From NCBI RefSeq assembly GCF_932526225.1, contig NC_064042.1, positions 16,796,751 to 16,860,750 of the forward strand: DNA of 64,000 bases, in the 5' to 3' direction. The stretch is from Nematostella vectensis. Taxonomy: Eukaryota > Cnidaria > Anthozoa > Actiniaria > Edwardsiidae. Under the pieces are notes generated by a model. It did not search any database and had not been told where the DNA came from. It saw nothing but the letters and a program-made list of their open reading frames with translations. Shown here in pieces: positions 9,438 to 20,538 of this stretch. Position numbers and translations under genes: made by a program. Numbering within the stretch: the stretch's first letter is position 1; each line of letters opens with the position of its first letter.

Positions 9438-12163
9438 CAACATGAGAAAAATGTCTTCTCGATGCGTGTTTGTTGTGTTTTTTGTCAAACCGCTCATAGA
9501 GTCATTCGTTTTCAAAAGAAAAAAAAATGTGCCCCGCGTGAGGATCGAACTCAAGACCTTCAGATTTCTACATTCGATTATGAGACTGACGCGCTGCCTA
9601 CTGCGCTAACGAGGCTAACATGAGAAATGCGTCTTCTCTATGCGTGTTTGTGGTGTTTTCGTCAAACCGGTCATAGAGTCATTCGTTTTCAAAAGAAAAA
9701 AATATGCCCCGTCTGAGGATCGAACTTACGACATTCAGATTTCTACATCCGATTATGATACTGACTCGCTGCCTACTGCGCTAACAAGGCCAACATGAGA
9801 AAAATGTCTTCTCTATGCGTGTTTGTTGTGTTTTTTGTCAAACCGCTCATAGAGTCATTCGTTTTCAAAAGAAAAAAAATTGTGCCCCGCGTGAGGATCG
9901 AACTCAAGACCTTCAGATTTCTACATTCGATTATGAGACTGACGCGCTGCCTACTGCGCTAACGAGGCTAACATGAGAAATGTGTCTTCTCTATGCGTGT
10001 TTGTGGTGTTTTCGTCAAACCGGTCATAGAGTCATTCGTTTTCAAAAGAAAAAAATATGCCCCGTCTGGGGATCGAACTCACGACATTCAGATTTCTACA
10101 TCCGATTATGATACTGACGCGCTGCCTACTGCGCTAACGAGGCCAACATGAGAAAAGTGTCTTCTCTATGCGTGTTTGTTGTGTTTTTTGTCAAACCGCT
10201 CATAGAGTCATTCGTTTTCAAAAGAAAAAAAATTGTGCCCCGTGTGAGGATCAAACTCACGACCTTCAGATTTCTAGATTTGATTATGAGATTGACGCGC
10301 TGCCTACTGCGCTAACGAGGCCAACCTGAAAAATGTGTCTTCTCTATGCGTGTTTGTGGTGTTTTCGTCAAACCGGTCATAGAGTCATTCGTTTTCAAAA
10401 GAAAAAAATATGCCCTGTGTGAGGATCGAACTCACGACCTTCATATTTCTAAATCAGATTATGAGACTGACGCGCTGCCTACTGCGCTAACGAGGCTAAC
10501 ATGAGAAATGTGTCTTCTCTATGCGTGTTTGTGGTGTTTTCGTCAAACCGGTCATAGAGTCATTCGTTTTCAAAAGAAAAAAATATGCCCCGTCTGAGGA
10601 TTGAACTCACGACATTCAGATTTCTACATTCGATTATGATACTGACGCGCTGCCTACTGCGCTAACGAGGCCAACATGAGAAAAGTGTCTTCTCTATGCG
10701 TGTTAGTTGTGTTTTTTGTCAAACCGCTCATAGAGCCATTCGTTTTCAAAAGAAAAAATATGCCCCGTGTGATGATCGAACTCACTACCTTCAGATTTCT
10801 AGATTTGATTATGAGACTGACGCGCTGCCTACTGCGCTAACGAGGCCAACATGAGAAAAGTCTCTTCTCTATGCGTGTTTGTTGTGTTTTTTGTCAAACC
10901 GCTGAAAGAGTCATTCGTTTTCAAAAGAAAAAAATGTACCCCGTGTGAGGATCGAACTCACGACCTTCAGATTTCTAGATTTCATTATGAGACTGACGCG
11001 CTGCCTATTGCGCTAACGACGCCTACATGGGAAATGTGCCTTTTCTATGCGTGTTTGTGGTGTTTTCGTCAAACCGTTCATAGAGTCTTTCGTTTTCAAA
11101 AGAAAAAAATATGACCCGTGTGAGGATCGATCTCACGACCTTCAGATTTGTACATTTGATTATGAGACTGACGCGCTGCCTACTGCGCTAACGAGGCCAA
11201 CCTGAAAAATGTGTCTTCTCTATGCGTGTTTGTGGTGATTTCGTCAAACCGGTCATAGAGTCATTCCTTTTCAAAAGAAAAAAAATATGCCCTGTGTGAG
11301 GATCGAAATCACGACCTTCATATTTCTAAATCAGATTATGAGACTGACGCGCTGCCTATTGCGCTAACGACGCCTACATGGAAAATGTGTCTTTTCTATG
11401 TGTGTTTGTGGTGTTTTTGTCAAACCGGTCATAGAGTCATTCGTTTTCAAAAGAAAAAATATGCCCCGTGTGAGGATCGAACTCACTACCTTCAGATTTC
11501 TAGATTTGATTATGAGACTGACGCGCTGCCTACTGCGCTAACGAGGCCAACATGAGAAAAGTCTCTTCTCTATGCGTGTTTGTTGTGTTTTTTGTCAAAC
11601 CGGTCATAGAGTCATTCGTTTTCAAAAGAAAAAAATATGCCCTGTGTGAGGATCGAACTCACGACCTTCATATTTCTAAATCAGATTATGAGACTGACGC
11701 GCTGCCTACTGCGCTAACGAGGCTAACATGAGAAATGTGTCTTCTCTATGCGTGTTTGTGGTGTTTTCGTCAAACCGGTCATAGGGTCATTCGTTTTCAA
11801 AAGAAAAAAATATGCCCCGTCTGAGGATTGAACTCACGACCTTCAGATTTCTAGATTTCATTATGAGACTGACGCGCTGCCTATTGCGCTAACGACGCCT
11901 ACATGGGAAATGTGCCTTTTCTATGCGTGTTTGTGGTGTTTTCGTCAAACCGTTCATAGAGTCTTTCGTTTTCAAAAGAAAAAAATATGACCCGTGTGAG
12001 GATCGATCTCACGACCTTCAGATTTGTACATTTGATTATGAGACTGACGCGCTGCCTACTGCGCTAACGAGGCCAACCTGAAAAATGTGTCTTCTCTATG
12101 CGTGTTTGTGGTGTTTTCGTCAAACCGGTCATAGAGACATTCGTTTTCAAAAGAAAAAAAATA

Positions 12164-12249
12164 TGCCCTGTGTGAGGATCGAAATCACGACCTTCATATT
12201 TCTAAATCAGATTATAAGACTGACGCGCTGCCTATTGCGCTAACGACGC
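12164..12249 (-). tRNA. tRNA-Met-like copy with anticodon TAT
   Basis: The plus strand reads GATTATAAGACTG, so the minus-strand loop is C-T-T-A-T-A-A and the anticodon is TAT, which would decode isoleucine. C32 is kept. The intron is of the TCTGATTT type and the anticodon stem has a change at position 40 (CATATTT for CAGATTT). The G3 acceptor mismatch is also present. Further TAT copies lie near 13.8, 18.4, 26.3, 44.6, 48.8, 54.35 and 62.6 kb. It is probably a pseudogene class. Confidence 0.6.
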
Positions 12250-12273
12250 CTACATGGAAAATGTGTCTTCTCT

Positions 12274-13868
12274 ATGTGTGTTTGTTGTGTTTTTTGTCAA
12301 ACCGCTCATAGAGTCATTCGTTTTCAAAAGAAAAAAAATTGTGCCCCGTGTGAGGATCGAACTCACGACCTTCAGATTTTTAGATTTGATTATGAGACTG
12401 ACGCGCTGCCTATTGCGCTAACGACGCCTACATGGGAAATGTGCCTTTTCTATTCGTGTTTGTGGTGTTTTCGTCAAACCGGTCATAGAGTCTTTCGTTT
12501 TCAAAAGAAAAACATATGCCCCGTCTGAGGATTGAGCTCACGACATTAAGATTTCTACATTTGATTATGAGACTGACGCGCTGCCTACTGCGCTAACGAG
12601 GCCAACATGAGAAATGCGTCTTTTTTATGCGTGTTTGTGGTGTTTTCGTCAAACCGCTCATAGAGTCATTCGTTTTCAAAAGAGAAAAATATTCGTCATT
12701 CATTTTCAAAAGAAAAAAATATGCCCCGTCTGAGGATCGCCTACTGCGATCATGATACTGACGCGCTGCCTACTGCGCTAACAAGGCCAACATGAGAAAA
12801 ATGTCTTCTCTATGCGTGTTTGTTGTGTTTTTTGTCAAACCGCTCATAGAGTCATTCGTTTTCAAAAGAAAAAAAAATGTGCCCCGCGTGAGGATCGAAC
12901 TCAAGACCTTCAGATTTCTACATTCGATTATGAGACTGACGCGCTGCCTACTGCGCTAACGAGGCTAACATGAGAAATGCATCTTCTCTATGCGTGTTTG
13001 TGGTGTTTTCGTCAAACCGGTCATAGAGTCATTCGTTTTCAAAAGAAAAAAATATGCCCCGTCTGAGGATCGAACTCACGACATTCAGATTTCTACATCC
13101 GATTATGATACTGACGCGCTGCCTACTGCGCTAACAAGGCCAACATGAGAAAAATGTCTTCTCTATGCGTGTTTGTTGTGTTTTTTGTCAAACCGCTCAT
13201 AGAGTCATTCGTTTTCAAAAGAAAAAAAATTGTGCCCCGCGTGAGGATCGAACTCAAGACCTTCAGATTTCTACATTCGATTATGAGACTGACGCGCTGC
13301 CTACTGCGCTAACGAGGCTAACATGAGAAATGTGTCTTCTCTATGCGTGTTTGTGGTGTTTTCGTCAAACCGGTCATAGAGTCATTCGTTTTCAAAAGAA
13401 AAAAATATGCCCCGTCTGAGGATCGAACTCACGACATTCAGATTTCTACATCCGATTATGAGACTGACGCGCTGCCTATTGCGCTAACGACGCCTACATG
13501 GGAAATGTGCCTTTTCTATGCGTGTTTGTGGTGTTTTCGTCAAACCGTTCATAGAGTCTTTCGTTTTCAAAAGAAAAAAATATGACCCGTGTGAGGATCG
13601 ATCTCACGACCTTCAGATTTGTACATTTGATTATGAGACTGACGCGCTGCCTACTGCGCTAACGAGGCCAACCTGAAAAATGTGTCTTCTCTATGCGTGT
13701 TTGTGGTGTTTTCGTCAAACCGGTCATAGAGACATTCGTTTTCAAAAGAAAAAAAATATGCCCTGTGTGAGGATCGAAATCACGACCTTCATATTTCTAA
13801 ATCAGATTATAAGACTGACGCGCTGCCTATTGCGCTAACGACGCCTACATGGAAAATGTGTCTTCTCT
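12274..13868 (-). repeat. X-type higher-order unit, internally deleted copy (1,595 bp, 9 monomers)
   Basis: The left part (to about 13,460) matches the first X unit at a distance of 4,594 bp, and the right part (from there on) matches its end at a distance of 1,595 bp. The 2,999-bp difference equals 17 monomers, removed cleanly in register. The junction lies inside one tRNA: the monomer near 13,410-13,500 has the CATCCG intron variant on one side and the G3-mismatch acceptor (CGACGCC) on the other. This is what unequal exchange between misaligned monomers would give. Confidence 0.85.
12722..12787 (-). pseudogene. Truncated tRNA-Met pseudogene with hairpin, copy 4
   Basis: This is the corresponding copy in the internally deleted X-type unit, 4,594 bp to the right of copy 2. 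Confidence 0.85.
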
Positions 13869-14316
13869 ATGTGTGTTTGTTGTGTTTTTTGTCAAACCGC
13901 TCATAGAGTCATTCGTTTTCAAAAGAAAAAAAATTGTGCCCCGTGTGAGGATCGAACTCACGACCTTCAGATTTTTAGATTTGATTATGAGACTGACGCG
14001 CTGCCTATTGCGCTAACGACGCCTACATGGGAAATGTGCCTTTTCTATTCGTGTTTGTGGTGTTTTAGTCAAACCGGTCATAGAGTCTTTCGTTTTCAAA
14101 AGAAAAACATATGCCCCGTCTGAGGATTGAGCTCACGACATTAAGATTTCTACATTTGATTATGAGACTGACGCGCTGCCTACTGCGCTAACGAGGCCAA
14201 CATGAGAAATGCGTCTTTTTTATGCGTGTTTGTGGTGTTTTCGTCAAACCGCTCATAGAGTCATTCGTTTTCAAAAGAGAAAAATATTCGTCATTCATTT
14301 TCAAAAGAAAAAAATA

Positions 14317-14382
14317 TGCCCCGTCTGAGGATCGCCTACTGCGATCATGATACTGACGCGCTGCCTACTGCGCTAACAAGGC
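14317..14382 (-). pseudogene. Truncated tRNA-Met pseudogene with hairpin, copy 5
   Basis: This is the corresponding copy in the second full X-type unit, 6,189 bp to the right of copy 2 and 1,595 bp to the right of copy 4. Confidence 0.85.
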
Positions 14383-15560
14383 CAACATGAGAAAAATGTC
14401 TTCTCTATGCGTGTTTGTTGTGTTTTTTGTCAAACCGCTCATAGAGTCATTCGTTTTCAAAAGAAAAAAAAATGTGCCCCGCGTGAGGATCGAACTCAAG
14501 ACCTTCAGATTTCTACATTCGATTATGAGACTGACGCGCTGCCTACTGCGCTAACGAGGCTAACATGAGAAATGCATCTTCTCTATGCGTGTTTGTGGTG
14601 TTTTCGTCAAACCGGTCATAGAGTCATTCGTTTTCAAAAGAAAAAAATATGCCCCGTCTGAGGATCGAACTCACGACATTCAGATTTCTACATCCGATTA
14701 TGATACTGACGCGCTGCCTACTGCGCTAACAAGGCCAACATGAGAAAAATGTCTTCTCTATGCGTGTTTGTTGTGTTTTTTGTCAAACCGCTCATAGAGT
14801 CATTCGTTTTCAAAAGAAAAAAAATTGTGCCCCGCGTGAGGATCGAACTCAAGACCTTCAGATTTCTACATTCGATTATGAGACTGACGCGCTGCCTACT
14901 GCGCTAACGAGGCTAACATGAGAAATGTGTCTTCTCTATGCGTGTTTGTGGTGTTTTCGTCAAACCGGTCATAGAGTCATTCGTTTTCAAAAGAAAAAAA
15001 TATGCCCCGTCTGAGGATCGAACTCACGACATTCAGATTTCTACATCCGATTATGATACTGACGCGCTGCCTACTGCGCTAACGAGGCCAACATGAGAAA
15101 AGTGTCTTCTCTATGCGTGTTTGTTGTGTTTTTTGTCAAACCGCTCATAGAGTCATTCGTTTTCAAAAGAAAAAAAATTGTGCCCCGTGTGAGGATCGAA
15201 CTCACGACCTTCAGATTTTTAGATTTGATTATGAGACTGACGCGCTGCCTATTGCGCTAACGACGCCTAAATGGGAAATGTGCCTTCTCTATGCGTGTTT
15301 GTGGTGTTTTCGTCAAACCGGTCATAGAGTCTTTCGTTTTCAAAAGAAAAAAATATGCCCTGTGTGAGGATCGAACTCACGACCTTCATATTTCTAAATT
15401 AGATTATGAGACTGACGCGCTGCCTACTGCGCTAACGAGGCCAACATGAGAAATGCGTCTTTTTTATGCGTGTTTGTGGTGTTTTCGTCAAACCGCTCAT
15501 AGAGTCATTCGTTTTCAAAAGAGAAAAATATTCGTCATTCATTTTCAAAAGAAAAAAATA

Positions 15561-15626
15561 TGCCCCGTCTGAGGATCGCCTACTGCGATCATGATACTGA
15601 CGCGCTGCCTACTGCGCTAACAAGGC
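15561..15626 (-). pseudogene. Truncated tRNA-Met pseudogene with hairpin, copy 6
   Basis: It is the partner of copy 3, 6,189 bp away, and completes the pair of truncated genes in the second full X-type unit. Confidence 0.85.
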
Positions 15627-18600
15627 CAACATGAGAAAAATGTCTTCTCTATGCGTGTTTGTTGTGTTTTTTGTCAAACCGCTCATAGAGTCATTCGTTT
15701 TCAAAAGAAAAAAAAATGTGCCCCGCGTGAGGATCGAACTCAAGACCTTCAGATTTCTACATTCGATTATGAGACTGACGCGCTGCCTACTGCGCTAACG
15801 AGGCTAACATGAGAAATGCGTCTTCTCTATGCGTGTTTGTGGTGTTTTCGTCAAACCGGTCATAGAGTCATTCGTTTTCAAAAGAAAAAAATATGCCCCG
15901 TCTGAGGATCGAACTCACGACATTCAGATTTCTACATCCGATTATGATACTGACTCGCTGCCTACTGCGCTAACAAGGCCAACATGAGAAAAATGTCTTC
16001 TCTATGCGTGTTTGTTGTGTTTTTTGTCAAACCGCTCATAGAGTCATTCGTTTTCAAAAGAAAAAAAATTGTGCCCCGCGTGAGGATCGAACTCAAGACC
16101 TTCAGATTTCTACATTCGATTATGAGACTGACGCGCTGCCTACTGCGCTAACGAGGCTAACATGAGAAATGTGTCTTCTCTATGCGTGTTTGTGGTGTTT
16201 TCGTCAAACCGGTCATAGAGTCATTCGTTTTCAAAAGAAAAAAATATGCCCCGTCTGAGGATCGAACTCACGACATTCAGATTTCTACATCCGATTATGA
16301 TACTGACGCGCTGCCTACTGCGCTAACGAGGCCAACATGAGAAAAGTGTCTTCTCTATGCGTGTTTGTTGTGTTTTTTGTCAAACCGCTCATAGAGTCAT
16401 TCGTTTTCAAAAGAAAAAAAATTGTGCCCCGTGTGAGGATCAAACTCACGACCTTCAGATTTCTAGATTTGATTATGAGATTGACGCGCTGCCTACTGCG
16501 CTAACGAGGCCAACCTGAAAAATGTGTCTTCTCTATGCGTGTTTGTGGTGTTTTCGTCAAACCGGTCATAGAGTCATTCGTTTTCAAAAGAAAAAAATAT
16601 GCCCTGTGTGAGGATCGAACTCACGACCTTCATATTTCTAAATCAGATTATGAGACTGACGCGCTGCCTACTGCGCTAACGAGGCTAACATGAGAAATGT
16701 GTCTTCTCTATGCGTGTTTGTGGTGTTTTCGTCAAACCGGTCATAGAGTCATTCGTTTTCAAAAGAAAAAAATATGCCCCGTCTGAGGATTGAACTCACG
16801 ACATTCAGATTTCTACATTCGATTATGATACTGACGCGCTGCCTACTGCGCTAACGAGGCCAACATGAGAAAAGTGTCTTCTCTATGCGTGTTAGTTGTG
16901 TTTTTTGTCAAACCGCTCATAGAGCCATTCGTTTTCAAAAGAAAAAATATGCCCCGTGTGATGATCGAACTCACTACCTTCAGATTTCTAGATTTGATTA
17001 TGAGACTGACGCGCTGCCTACTGCGCTAACGAGGCCAACATGAGAAAAGTCTCTTCTCTATGCGTGTTTGTTGTGTTTTTTGTCAAACCGCTGAAAGAGT
17101 CATTCGTTTTCAAAAGAAAAAAATGTACCCCGTGTGAGGATCGAACTCACGACCTTCAGATTTCTAGATTTCATTATGAGACTGACGCGCTGCCTATTGC
17201 GCTAACGACGCCTACATGGGAAATGTGCCTTTTCTATGCGTGTTTGTGGCGTTTTAGTCAAACCGTTCATAGAGTCTTTCGTTTTCAAAAGAAAAAAATA
17301 TGACCCGTGTGAGGATCGATCTCACGACCTTCAGATTTGTACATTTGATTATGAGACTGACGCGCTGCCTACTGCGCTAACGAGGCCAACCTGAAAAATG
17401 TGTCTTCTCTATGCGTGTTTGTGGTGTTTTCGTCAAACCGGTCATAGAGTCATTCGTTTTCAAAAGAAAAAAAATATGCCCTGTGTGAGGATCGAAATCA
17501 CGACCTTCATATTTCTAAATCAGATTATGAGACTGACGCGCTGCCTATTGCGCTAACGACGCCTACATGGAAAATGTGTCTTCTCTATGTGTGTTTGTGG
17601 TGTTTTTGTCAAACCGGTCATAGAGTCATTCGTTTTCAAAAGAAAAAATATGCCCCGTGTGAGGATCGAACTCACTACCTTCAGATTTCTAGATTTGATT
17701 ATGAGACTGACGCGCTGCCTACTGCGCTAACGAGGCCAACATGAGAAAAGTCTCTTCTCTATGCGTGTTTGTTGTGTTTTTTGTCAAACCGGTCATAGAG
17801 TCATTCGTTTTCAAAAGAAAAAAATATGCCCTGTGTGAGGATCGAACTCACGACCTTCGTATTTCTAAATCAGATTATGAGACTGACGCGCTGCCTACTG
17901 CGCTAACGAGGCTAACATGAGAAATGTGTCTTCTCTATGCGTGTTTGTGGTGTTTTCGTCAAACCGGTCATAGGGTCATTCGTTTTCAAAAGAAAAAAAT
18001 ATGCCCCGTCTGAGGATTGAACTTACGACCTTCAGATTTCTAGATTTCATTATGAGACTGACGCGCTGCCTATTGCGCTAACGACGCCTACATGGGAAAT
18101 GTGCCTTTTCTATGCGTGTTTGTGGTGTTTTCGTCAAACCGTTCATAGAGTCTTTCGTTTTCAAAAGAAAAAAATATGACCCGTGTGAGGATCGATCTCA
18201 CGACCTTCAGATTTGTACATTTGATTATGAGACTGACGCGCTGCCTACTGCGCTAACGAGGCCAACCTGAAAAATGTGTCTTCTCTATGCGTGTTTGTGG
18301 TGTTTTCGTCAAACCGGTCATAGAGACATTCGTTTTCAAAAGAAAAAAAATATGCCCTGTGTGAGGATCGAAATCACGACCTTCATATTTCTAAATCAGA
18401 TTATAAGACTGACGCGCTGCCTATTGCGCTAACGACGCCTACATGGAAAATGTGTCTTCTCTATGTGTGTTTGTGGTGTTTTTGTCAAACCGGTCATAGA
18501 GTCATTCGTTTTCAAAAGAAAAAATATGCCCCGTTTGAGGATCGAACTCACGACATTCAGATTTCTACATTCGATTATGATATTGACGCGCCGCCTACTG

Positions 18601-19043
18601 CGCTAATGAGGCCAACATGAGAAATGTGTCTTCTCTATGTGTGTTTGTGGTGTTTTGTCAAACCGGTCATAGAGTCATTCGTTTTCAAAAGAAAAAAAAT
18701 ATGCCCCGTGTGAGGATCGAACTCATGACCTTCAGATTTCTACATTTGATTATGAGACTGGCGCGCTGCCTACTGCGCTAACGAGGCTAACATGAGAAAT
18801 GTGTCTTCTCTATGCGTGTTTGTGGTGTTTTCGTCAAACCGGTCATAGAGTCATTCGTTTTCAAAAGAAAAAAAATATGCCCCGTGTGAGGATCGAACTC
18901 ACGACCTTCAGATTTCTACATTTGATTATGAGACTGACGCGCTGCCTACTGCGCTAGCGAGGCCAACCTGAGAAATGTGTCTTTTCTATGCGTGTTTGTG
19001 GTATTTTCTTCAAACCGGTCATAGAGTCATACGTTTTCAAAAG

Positions 19044-19050
19044 AAAAAAA
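19044..19050 (-). terminator. Pol III T-run terminator of the reference copy
   Basis: Seven A residues on the plus strand give T7 on the minus strand, two bases after the mature 3' end (GGGGCA-TA-T7). Runs of four or more T stop Pol III. Nearly all monomers keep such a run, with lengths varying from interrupted T4 tracts to about T10. Confidence 0.85.
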
Positions 19051-19064
19051 TATGCCCCGTGTGA

Positions 19065-19075
19065 GGATCGAACTC
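19065..19075 (-). promoter_or_regulatory. Pol III B box of the reference copy
   Basis: The minus strand reads GAGTTCGATCC, close to the B-box consensus GGTTCGANTCC. It covers the T loop and is the TFIIIC binding site by family knowledge. Confidence 0.8.
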
Positions 19076-19088
19076 ACGACCTTCAGAT

Positions 19089-19101
19089 TTCTACATTTGA
19101 T
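19089..19101 (-). other. tRNA intron (13 nt) of the reference copy
   Basis: On the minus strand the intron reads ATCAAATGTAGAA, entered after A37 and left before A38. Removing it restores the standard CTCATAA loop and the TCTGA half of the anticodon stem. Thirteen bases is short but within the known range for eukaryotic tRNA introns. The repeated ATC at both ends makes the exact borders ambiguous by up to three bases. Confidence 0.75.
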
Positions 19102-19119
19102 TATGAGACTGACGCGCTG

Positions 19120-19131
19120 CCTACTGCGCTA
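19120..19131 (-). promoter_or_regulatory. Pol III A box of the reference copy
   Basis: The minus strand reads TAGCGCAGTAGG, which fits the eukaryotic A-box consensus TRGCNNAGTGG apart from A for G near its end. It overlaps the D arm, as in all nuclear tRNA genes. Confidence 0.8.
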
Positions 19132-19138
19132 ACGAGGC

Positions 19139-19228
19139 CAACATGAGAAATGGGTCTTTTCTATGCGTGTTTGTGGTGCTTTCGTCAAACCGCTCATAGA
19201 GTCATTCGTTTTCAAAATAAAAAAAATA
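19139..19228. other. Spacer between two tRNA genes, representative example (90 bp)
   Basis: The spacer holds no gene. Conserved plus-strand words shared by most monomers are CATGAGAAATG, CTATGCGTGTTTGTGGTG, GTCAAACCGGTCATAGAG and CGTTTTCAAAAG. Two main subtypes exist, with ACCGGTC or ACCGCTC in the middle, and with GTGGTGTTTTCG or GTTGTGTTTTTTG before it. No clear upstream TATA-like element is visible ahead of the next gene. Confidence 0.8.
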
Positions 19229-20452
19229 TGCCCCGTTTGAAGATCGAACTCATGACCTTCAGATTTCTACATTTGATTATGAGACTGACGCTCTGTCTAC
19301 TGCGCTAACGAGGCCAACATGAGAAATGCGTCTTCTCTATGTGTGTCTGTGGTGTTTTCTTCAAACCGGTCATAGAGTCATTCGTTTTGAAAAAAAAAAA
19401 TGTGCCCCGTGTGATGATCGAACTCACGACCTTCAGATTTCTAGATTTGATTATGATACTGACGCGCTTCCTACTGCGCTAACAAGGCCAACATAAGAAA
19501 TGTGTCTTCTCTATGCGTGTTTGTGGTGTTTTCGTCAAACCGGTCATAGAGTCATTCGTTTTCAAAAAAAAAATATGCCCCGTTTGAGGATCGAACTCAC
19601 GACATTCAGATTTCTACATTCGATTCTGATATTGACGCGCCGCCTACTGCGCTAACGAGGCCAACCTGAAAAATGTGTCTTCTCTATGCGTGTTTGTGGT
19701 GTTTTCGTCAAACCGCTCATAGAGTCATTCGTTTTCAAAAGAAAAAAAATGTGCCCCTTGTGAGGATCGAACTCACGACCTTCAGATTTCTAGATTTGAT
19801 TATGAGACTGACGCGCTGCCTATTGCGCTAACGACGCCTACATGGGAAATGTGCCTTTTCTATTCGTGTTTGTGGTGTTTTCGTCAAACCGGTCATAGAG
19901 TCTTTCGTTTTCAAAAGAAAAAATATGCCCCGTGTGAGGATCGAGCTCACGACCTTCAGATTTCTACATTTGATTATGAGACTGACGCGCTGCCTACTGC
20001 GCTAACGAGGCCAACATGAGAAATGCGTCTTTTCTATGCGTGTTTGTGGTGTTTTCGTCAAACCGCTCATAGAGTCATTTGTTTTCAAAAGAGAAAAATA
20101 TGCCCCGCGTGAGGATCGAACTCAAGACCTTCAGATTTCTACATTCGATTATGAGACTGACGCGCTGCCTACTGCGCTAACGAGGCCAACATGAGAAAAG
20201 TGTATTCTCTATGCGTGTTTGTGGTGTTTTTTTGTCAAACCGGTCATAGAGTCAATCGTTTTCAAAAGAATAAAATATGCCCCGTGTGAGGATCGAACTC
20301 ACGACCTTCAGATTTCTACATTTGATTATGAGACTGACGCGCTGCCTACTGCGCTAGCGAGGCCAACCTGAGAAATGTGTCTTCTCTATGCGTGTTTGTG
20401 GTATTTTCTTCAAACCGGTCATAGAGTCATACGTTTTCAAAAGAAAAAAATA

Positions 20453-20538
20453 TGCCCCGTGTGAGGATCGAACTCACGACCTTCAGATTTCTACATTTGA
20501 TTATGAGACTGACGCGCTGCCTACTGCGCTAACGAGGC
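20453..20538 (-). tRNA. tRNA-Met(CAT) with 13-nt intron, consensus copy
   Basis: It is identical to the reference copy 1,400 bp to its left; anticodon 20503-20505. It heads the second B-type unit. Confidence 0.85.

Larger units (their letters stand above)
7680..12273 (-). repeat. X-type higher-order unit, full copy 1 (4,594 bp, 26 monomers)
   Basis: The sequence from about 7,680 recurs at 12,274 and again at 13,869. The full period is 4,594 bp, which fits 26 monomers of 176.7 bp. It contains two truncated hairpin pseudogenes, many CATCCGATTATG-variant copies and a right part rich in G3-mismatch and CATATTTCTAAATC copies. At the left boundary, sequence upstream of 7,680 does not match that upstream of 12,274, so the exchange point lies near the spacer word GTTTGTTGTG. 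Confidence 0.85.
13869..18462 (-). repeat. X-type higher-order unit, full copy 2 (about 4,594 bp)
   Basis: It matches the first full copy at a constant distance of 6,189 bp up to about 18,470 with only scattered substitutions (for example CGACCTTCGTATT for CGACCTTCATATT near 17,857). After that point the flanks differ: GTTTGTGGTGTTTTTG on the right here against GTTTGTTGTG at the corresponding point of copy 1. The near identity suggests recent duplication. Confidence 0.85.
19053..19138 (-). tRNA. tRNA-Met(CAT) with 13-nt intron, reference consensus copy
   Basis: This copy serves as reference. Minus-strand reading: acceptor GCCTCGT pairs with ACGGGGC, D stem GCGC/GCGC, anticodon stem TCAGT/TCTGA with the T31-T39 non-pair typical of this tRNA, loop CTCATAA with anticodon CAT, T stem GTGAG/CTCAC with loop TTCGATC, and discriminator A73. 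The 13-nt intron lies between positions 37 and 38. C32 can pair with the third intron base from the 3' splice site (G), which is the anticodon-intron pair known to guide eukaryotic tRNA splicing endonuclease. The exons closely resemble vertebrate elongator tRNA-Met as I know it. Whether this copy is expressed cannot be told from sequence. Confidence 0.88.
19053..20452 (-). repeat. B-type higher-order unit, copy 1 (1,400 bp, 8 monomers)
   Basis: The marker word GTCATACGTTTTC at 19,031 recurs at 20,431, giving a 1,400-bp period. The unit contains a consensus tRNA, an altered-D-loop copy (GACGCTCTGTC), an A32 copy, a CAG copy, a G3-mismatch copy and CTCAAGACC-type copies in that order. Confidence 0.85.

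Noticed and set aside
19139-19228. Second RNA gene hidden in the spacer
   Set aside because: I found no A/B box pair, no stable cloverleaf and no snRNA-like motif in either strand of the spacer by eye.
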